Both the position numbers and the translations under genes were made by a program. Source: JBBSMX01 sp038232935 (GTDB lineage Bacteria; Bacteroidota; Rhodothermia; Rhodothermales; JANQRZ01). From it: a stretch of DNA of 12,130 bases. Of this stretch, positions 8,021-12,130 are shown one piece after another. Numbering within the stretch: position 1 is the first letter of the stretch; each line of letters starts with the position of its first letter. The stretch spans positions 1-12,130 of the forward strand of contig JBBSMX010000127.1 in the NCBI GenBank assembly GCA_038232935.1, read 5' to 3'. The notes under the pieces were generated by a model. It saw only the letters and a list, made by a program, of their open reading frames with translations. It did not search any database and was not told where the DNA came from.

Positions 8021-8374
8021 ATGCGCAGCGTGCCCTTCGAGATCGAGAACGTCGTCCATGGCTTCGCGCAGTCGAAGGGCGTACTGCGCGTGGAGGGCGA
8101 GGACCTCACCTTCGAGGTGCAGACGACCGTGCTCGGCCTCCTCCGCCACGCGCCGAAGACCCACCGGCTCGACCTGACCGACCTCGACGAGGTCCGCTAC
8201 AAACGGGGCCTGCTGCGTGACCGACTCACGATTCGCACCCGCCCCCTCGACCGCATCACGAGCCTCCCCGGCGCTGCCGACGGGGAGCTCTGCCTCCGGA
8301 TTAAGCGAGCGGATCGCGAGGCGATGGAGGCGGTCCTCGACCAACTGCATCTGTGGCGATCGTCCGAGACGTGA
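8021..8374 (+). CDS. 117-residue protein of unknown function inside the men operon
   Basis: The start ATG lies four bases after the menB stop and the TGA overlaps the menA GTG by four bases (GTGA), so translation is coupled to both neighbours. The protein has no signal peptide, membrane segment, cysteine cluster or obvious catalytic motif. It alternates beta-type segments (FEIENVVHGFAQSKGVLRVEG, LTFEVQTTVLGLL, HRLDLTDLDEVRYKRGL, RLTIRTRP) with a C-terminal amphipathic helix (REAMEAVLDQLHLW). Seven or so strands closed by one helix is the layout of a pleckstrin-homology-like or GRAM-like fold, as in small bacterial PH proteins. That fold is an inference from pattern only. Position suggests a role next to MenB and MenA, for example in membrane placement or regulation, but no activity can be assigned. 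Confidence 0.85.
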   Translation: MRSVPFEIENVVHGFAQSKGVLRVEGEDLTFEVQTTVLGLLRHAPKTHRLDLTDLDEVRYKRGLLRDRLTIRTRPLDRITSLPGAADGELCLRIKRADREAMEAVLDQLHLWRSSET

Positions 8375-9294
8375 CTTCGTCTCCTCCTCCTTTCCCCCTT
8401 TCGCCCGTTCGCATCTGGTGGCTGGCGGCCCGGCCGAAGACGCTGCCGGCGGCCGTGGCGCCGGTCGTCGTTGGGATCGCGATGGCGGTCGAGGCGGGGG
8501 CGTTTCACGCGCTCGCGGCGGCGTGCGCCTTCCTCGGCGCGCTCTTCATTCAGATCGGGACGAACTACTCGAACGACTACCACGACTTCGTCAAAGGCGC
8601 GGACACGGCCGAGCGGAAGGGGCCGATGCGGGTGACGCAGGCCGGCCTCGTCACGCCGGAGGCGACGCGGCGCGCGGCCGTCGTCGCCTTCGCCCTCGCC
8701 GTCGCGGCCGGGACGTACCTGATGAGTCGCGGCGGCTGGCCCATCGTCACCATCGGTGTCCTCTCGATCCTCTCCGGCGTGCTCTACACCGCGGGCCGCT
8801 ACTCGCTCGCGTACCTCGGCCTCGCCGACCTCTTCGTACTCGTGTTCTTCGGGCCGGTCGCTGTCGCGGGTACGTTTTACGTGCAGGCCGTGGACGACCC
8901 GGCCGCGCTCGACCTGCTGCCCGAGGTGGCGTTCGCCGGGCTCGGGCCGGGTCTGCTGGCGACGGCGATCCTGCTCGTCAACAACATCCGCGACGTGGAC
9001 GAGGACCGCGCGGCGAACAAGCGGACGCTCGTCGTGCGGCTCGGGCGCAATTTTGGAATTGGGCTTTACATCGCTTGCGTCGTGGCGGCGGCGCTCGTGC
9101 CGGTCGTGCTGTGGCAGTGGACGGGGGCGCACCCGTGGGTGATGGGGGCGTCGCTCGCGTGCCTGCTCGCCATCCCCATCGTCCGCGCGCTCCGCACCGA
9201 GCGCGACGCGACGCGGCTCAACCCGCTGCTCGGCGCGACGGCGCGGCTGCTGCTGCTCTACAGCGTGCTGTTCTCGATTGGATGGGCGCTCTGA
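8371..9294 (+). CDS. menA: 1,4-dihydroxy-2-naphthoate polyprenyltransferase
   Basis: MenA is an integral membrane prenyltransferase of the UbiA family that attaches the polyprenyl tail to DHNA, giving demethylmenaquinone. The protein has about eight or nine hydrophobic helices. The two Asp-rich motifs are N68-D-Y-H-D72, within GTNYSNDYHDFVKGAD, and N205-I-R-D-V-D-E-D212, followed by ANKRTL. They bind Mg2+ and the prenyl diphosphate. WWLAARPKTLPAAVAPVVVG near the start is typical of MenA. I prefer the GTG at 8371, which overlaps the preceding stop (GTGA) and gives 307 residues. A GTG at 8353 would add six residues. The stop shares a base with the menC start. Confidence 0.95.
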   Translation: MTSSPPPFPLSPVRIWWLAARPKTLPAAVAPVVVGIAMAVEAGAFHALAAACAFLGALFIQIGTNYSNDYHDFVKGADTAERKGPMRVTQAGLVTPEATRRAAVVAFALAVAAGTYLMSRGGWPIVTIGVLSILSGVLYTAGRYSLAYLGLADLFVLVFFGPVAVAGTFYVQAVDDPAALDLLPEVAFAGLGPGLLATAILLVNNIRDVDEDRAANKRTLVVRLGRNFGIGLYIACVVAAALVPVVLWQWTGAHPWVMGASLACLLAIPIVRALRTERDATRLNPLLGATARLLLLYSVLFSIGWAL

Positions 9295-10361
9295 TGCGGC
9301 TCGCGCTCCGCCGATACCGCCTTCCGCTCGCCGCGCCGATCACGCTGAAGGGCGTCGAGCACACCGAGCGCGAAGGCGTGCTCGTCCGGCTCGACGACGA
9401 TGCCGGACACGTCGGCTGGGGCGATGCCGCGCCGCTGCCGGGCTTCAGCCCCGAAACGCTCGCCGAGGCCATCGCCGACCTCCGCCGGGCGACGGAGGTG
9501 TTCGCGGACCGCACGCCGGGACCGGACTGGACCGATCCGAATGGCGACCTTCACCGTGCGTTCGATGCGCTCGACCTCGTCCCGTCGGCGCGGTTCGGAA
9601 TCGACCTCGCCGCGTTCGACCTCGCCGCGCAGACGATGGGGCGGACGCTCGCGCAGGTCCTCCACCCCGATCCCGAAGTCACGGTGCCGATCAACGCGCT
9701 CCTCGTCGGGTCGGAGAGCGACGTGCTGCGGGAGGCGGAGCGGCTGGCGGCCGCGGGGTATCGGACGCTCAAACTGAAGGTGGGCCGCGCCGGGTTGGAG
9801 GAAGAGGTCGCGCTCGTCCGCACACTCCGCGAGCGGTTGCCCGATGTCGCACTCCGCCTCGACGCGAATCAGGCGTGGACGATGGACGAGGCCACCCGAT
9901 TCGCCGAGGGCATCCGCGACGTGGGCGTCGAATACATCGAAGAGCCGCTCCGCGAGCCCACCGATCTGCCCGTGCTGTGGTTCGACACGCACCTGCCCAT
10001 CGCGCTCGACGAGTCGCTCGTCGGAACCGAGCCGGAGGGGTTGCAGGGGAAAGGCTGGGCGGTGGCGGCAGTCCTCAAGCCGACGCTCGTCGGCGGGGTC
10101 GCGCGGACGCTCCGGTTCGCTGCGCAGGCGCGGGCGCTCGGCATCCGACCGGTCCTCAGCGGGGCGTTCGAGAGCGGCGTTGCGATGCGCGGGCATGTCG
10201 CGCTCGCCGCAGCCACAGGCGGCGCACCCGCCGGGCTCGACCCGTACAACCGGCTCGCCGCCGACGTGCTCACGCCCCGGCTCCCGCTCGACCGTCCGAC
10301 CGTAGACGTGCCCGCCTTTTTCCGCACGCCGTACGAGGTGGAGATTCCCGAGCCGTCATGA
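9294..10361 (+). CDS. menC: o-succinylbenzoate synthase
   Basis: MenC dehydrates SHCHC to o-succinylbenzoate. The 355-residue protein belongs to the enolase superfamily, with a capping N-terminal domain and a TIM-barrel domain. Catalytic and metal residues are in order: K160-L-K162 (the KxK base), D190-A-N192, the E216-E217-P metal ligand, D239-E-S in ALDESL, and K262 in VLKPTLVGG. Related muconate-cycloisomerase or N-acylamino-acid racemase activities share this pattern, but the men operon position makes OSB synthase much the likeliest. The ATG used here shares one base with the menA stop (TGATG). An ATG at 9282, four codons upstream, is possible. The TGA stop overlaps menE by four bases. 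Confidence 0.94.
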   Translation: MRLALRRYRLPLAAPITLKGVEHTEREGVLVRLDDDAGHVGWGDAAPLPGFSPETLAEAIADLRRATEVFADRTPGPDWTDPNGDLHRAFDALDLVPSARFGIDLAAFDLAAQTMGRTLAQVLHPDPEVTVPINALLVGSESDVLREAERLAAAGYRTLKLKVGRAGLEEEVALVRTLRERLPDVALRLDANQAWTMDEATRFAEGIRDVGVEYIEEPLREPTDLPVLWFDTHLPIALDESLVGTEPEGLQGKGWAVAAVLKPTLVGGVARTLRFAAQARALGIRPVLSGAFESGVAMRGHVALAAATGGAPAGLDPYNRLAADVLTPRLPLDRPTVDVPAFFRTPYEVEIPEPS

Positions 10362-11779
10362 GTGAGCGGATCTCCGACCCCGTCCGTGCCGCCGCAACGA
10401 CTCGACCGGATGCCCCTGCCGTCATCGCACCGGACCGGGTCGTGAGCTACGCTGCGCTCGACCGGCGGGTGGATGGCGTCGCCGCGTGGCTGCGAACGCA
10501 CGGACTGGAGCGCGGCGACCGGCTGGCGGTTTACCGGCCGGCCGATGTGGACTATCTCGCCCTGCTGCTCGCGGCGTTCCGCGCGGGCGTGGTCATCTGT
10601 CCGCTCAGCACGCGACTGCCGCCCGGCGCGGTGCCGGAACTGCTGGACCGGATCGGCTGCCGGGCGCTCGTTGCCGACCCAAGCGAGGCGTGGGGGGAGC
10701 GGCGGGTGTTGAACGCCGAAGGGTTGGAACCCCCAACCCTCAACCCCCAACCCCCAACCTGGGACCTCGACGCGCCCGCCACGCTCGTCTTCACCTCCGG
10801 TAGCATGGGTCGGCCGAAGGCGGCGCTCCACACCCTCGGCAACCACGTCTTCAGCGCGCGCGGCGCCGTTGCGTTCTTCGATCTCGGGCTGGCGGATCGC
10901 TGGCTGCTGAACCTCCCGCTGCTCCACGTCGGCGGCCTCGCCGTCCTGTTCCGGTGCGTACTCGCCGGAGCCGCGGTCGTGCTGCCGGGCGCGAACGAGC
11001 CGGTGGAGGCGGTCGTCGAGACGTGCGGCGTCACGCACCTCTCTCTCGTCGCCACCCAACTTCTCCGCGTGCTGCGGGGCGACCGCCCGGAGGTGCTCGC
11101 CGGGATGAAAGCGATCCTGCTCGGCGGCAGCGCGATCCCGCCGGGCCTCGTCGCCGACGCCCACGCGCGCGGCCTCCCGATCCACACGTCGTACGGGATG
11201 ACAGAGATGGCCTCGACCGTCACGGCCACGCCGCCCGGCGCGGGGCTCGACGCGCTCGGCACCTCCGGCGTCGTCCTCCCGCACCGCGAGCTAAAGCTGG
11301 CCGACGACGGCGAGATCCTCGTGCGCGGCGCGACGCTCTTCTCCGGCTACCTTGAAGGAGATACGGTCGAACGGCCGAGCACCGGCGACGGGTGGTTCCC
11401 GACCGGCGATCTCGGCGTGTGGGCTGACATCGGCGGCCTGCGGATGCTGCGCGTCGTCGGGCGGAAGGACCACCTGTTCATCTCCGGCGGCGAGAACGTG
11501 CAGCCGGAAGAGGTGGAGGCCGTGCTCGGGCGGCTGCCGGGGGTCCGCCAGGCCGTCGTCGTACCCGTCGCCGACGCCGAGTTCGGGCAGTCGCCGGTGG
11601 CGTTCGTCGAGGCCGAGGACTGGACGCCTGAGGCGTGGCGCGGCGCGCTCGCTGCGTCGCTGGCGCGGTTTAAGATTCCCACCGCCTTCCACCCGTGGCC
11701 GGACGAGGCGCAGGCCGGAATGAAAGTGAACCGGACTCGGCTTCGGGAACGGGCGGAGCAATATCGCGGAAGCCTCTAA
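10358..11779 (+). CDS. menE: o-succinylbenzoate-CoA ligase
   Basis: MenE adenylates OSB and transfers it to CoA. The 473-residue ANL-superfamily enzyme has its P-loop FTSGSMGRPK at 145-154, SYGMTEMAST for the A5 region, GWFPTGDLG, then RVVGRKDHLFISGGENVQPEEVE covering the hinge and the typical MenE C-terminal domain. The catalytic lysine is probably K456 in GMKVNRTRL. M150 stands where Thr or Ser is usual in the P-loop. Just before the P-loop, residues 125-134 (PPTLNPQPPT) are encoded by tandem 7-base repeats. This segment lies in a variable linker, so it is probably tolerated. The ATG overlaps the menC stop (ATGA). It is the last gene of the operon, ending in TAA. Confidence 0.95.
   Translation: MSERISDPVRAAATTRPDAPAVIAPDRVVSYAALDRRVDGVAAWLRTHGLERGDRLAVYRPADVDYLALLLAAFRAGVVICPLSTRLPPGAVPELLDRIGCRALVADPSEAWGERRVLNAEGLEPPTLNPQPPTWDLDAPATLVFTSGSMGRPKAALHTLGNHVFSARGAVAFFDLGLADRWLLNLPLLHVGGLAVLFRCVLAGAAVVLPGANEPVEAVVETCGVTHLSLVATQLLRVLRGDRPEVLAGMKAILLGGSAIPPGLVADAHARGLPIHTSYGMTEMASTVTATPPGAGLDALGTSGVVLPHRELKLADDGEILVRGATLFSGYLEGDTVERPSTGDGWFPTGDLGVWADIGGLRMLRVVGRKDHLFISGGENVQPEEVEAVLGRLPGVRQAVVVPVADAEFGQSPVAFVEAEDWTPEAWRGALAASLARFKIPTAFHPWPDEAQAGMKVNRTRLRERAEQYRGSL
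10720..10740. repeat. Perfect 8-bp inverted repeat inside menE
   Basis: AGGGTTGG (10720-10727) and CCAACCCT (10733-10740) are exact reverse complements with the 5-base loop AACCC. The right arm runs into the heptamer tandem array, so hairpin and array share sequence. Confidence 0.8.
10730..10757 (+). repeat. Four tandem CCCCCAA heptamers inside menE
   Basis: Units begin at 10730, 10737, 10744 and 10751. Three are exact CCCCCAA and the second is CCCTCAA. The opposite strand therefore reads TTGGGGG-type repeats with four G-runs of at least three, a classic G-quadruplex pattern. The array is in frame with menE only because the total length of 28 bases suits the flanks. Gain or loss of one unit would shift the frame. 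Confidence 0.85.
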
Positions 11780-12017
11780 AAGCCTGCTTTGCAAAAACCT
11801 GGAGGGATGACGCCGAGGCTATACGGTAGAGTAGCGGCTCCTATGGGACTGGAGGCGCAGGGCTGCAGGGACCGGCTTACAGGTTTGCGGTGGGAACCAC
11901 GATGCACCTATAATGGAAGGCCCGAAAGCAGAAGAAGCCAAGGCCCTGGGATGGACTTGTAAGAGGGTGGCCTTATTGTCTTATTATCTTTTTTACTAAA
12001 CGTCAGTCGCGGGTTGA
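11780..12017. other. Intergenic region after menE, hairpin-rich, no gene recognised
   Basis: This stretch has visibly lower GC than the operon and no credible reading frame. Short stems are visible: GCC-(GAG)-GCTA pairing with TAGC-GGC around 11812-11838, and GTGG-GAA-CCAC around 11889-11900. It may be the 3' untranslated end of the men transcript or an unrecognised structured RNA. I tested it by eye against tmRNA, RNase P, SRP and common riboswitch cores and found no match. Confidence 0.4.
11940..11994 (+). terminator. Weak terminator candidate downstream of the men operon
   Basis: AAGGCC (11940-11945) pairs with GGCCTT (11969-11974), with a few further C-G pairs possible inside. A T-rich run ending in tctttttt (11987-11994) follows. 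The loop is long (about 23 bases) and the T-run is separated from the stem, so this is not a textbook intrinsic terminator. Confidence 0.3.
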
Positions 12018-12130
12018 TCAGATCGAGGCAATTCCTGCGTAGCAGAGGTTCAGATGCACCAGCTTCAGCAACGACACGCTCCAGAGACCTTGCCACGAAC
12101 GGGCGTAGACCCGGTCGCAGAACCGATCCC
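12018..12130 (-). CDS. C-terminal 36 residues of an unidentified protein (runs off right edge)
   Basis: On the minus strand a frame enters from the window edge at 12128 and ends at TGA (12020-12018). It encodes DRFCDRVYARSW, then QGLWSVSLLKLVHLNLCYAGIASI. The basic Y-A-R-S-W patch followed by a hydrophobic helix resembles C-termini of IS transposases, where a helix with L-K-L-x-x-L-N-L closes the protein. Too little is present to assign a family. An overlapping minus frame (11908-12096) is open for 62 codons but gives a less natural translation. If it is a transposase, mobile DNA borders the men operon on this side too. Confidence 0.35.
   Translation of the reverse strand, partial: DRFCDRVYARSWQGLWSVSLLKLVHLNLCYAGIASI

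Noticed and set aside
8217..9293. Long upstream extension of the menC frame
   Set aside because: It overlaps menA and the small gene out of frame and gives low-complexity arginine/glycine-rich protein. The enolase-type N-terminus begins at 9294.
11868..11886. Similarity of the GGCTTAC segment to the 3' conserved part of RNase P RNA
   Set aside because: The other conserved RNase P regions (such as the GAGGAAAGTCC core) are absent, so the match is likely chance.

Overview
The window is high-GC bacterial DNA. It joins a small accessory region (about 1-2796) to a complete-looking menaquinone (vitamin K2) biosynthesis operon (3088-11779). Most start codons lack a clear Shine-Dalgarno sequence. 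Together with menaquinone as the quinone and the flavour of the small accessory proteins, this suggests Bacteroidota or a sister group such as Rhodothermota. That placement is inference, not proof.

Left region, 1-1075: the first 48 bases encode, on the minus strand, the first 16 residues of a protein that looks like an insertion-sequence transposase. Next come a probable IS end, the C-terminal part of a membrane protein whose N-terminus seems to be cut off by the IS, and a 58-codon gene (789-965). A perfect 9-bp inverted repeat lies 7 bases before an AAA+ ATPase with a C-terminal DUF4143 domain (1076-2335). Converging on the ATPase from the other strand is a gene for a small helix-turn-helix protein (2260-2715) that keeps its N-terminal domain but runs into the ATPase gene. 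A tRNA-Leu(CAA) gene (2797-2879, minus strand) separates this mosaic from the core operon, with the accessory genes on its 3' side.

Core region, 3088-11779: eight plus-strand genes in the order menF, menD, menH, menB, a 117-residue protein of unknown function, menA, menC, menE. Five junctions overlap by 1 or 4 bases and the other two gaps are 14 and 4 bases, so this is almost certainly one translationally coupled operon. The enzymes lead from chorismate to isochorismate (MenF), SEPHCHC (MenD), SHCHC (MenH), o-succinylbenzoate (MenC), OSB-CoA (MenE), DHNA-CoA (MenB) and, after hydrolysis, prenylation at the membrane (MenA). The DHNA-CoA thioesterase and the final methyltransferase (MenG/UbiE) are not in the window. 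Gene order does not follow reaction order. The unknown small protein sits between menB and menA, the soluble-to-membrane step. menE carries an unusual heptanucleotide tandem repeat in frame.

Right edge, 11780-12130: lower-GC, hairpin-rich sequence with a weak terminator candidate, then the C-terminal 36 residues of an unidentified minus-strand gene that runs off the window, possibly another mobile-element protein. The best candidates for something undescribed are the small protein in the men operon, the repeat in menE, the palindrome before the ATPase and the small genes in the left region.
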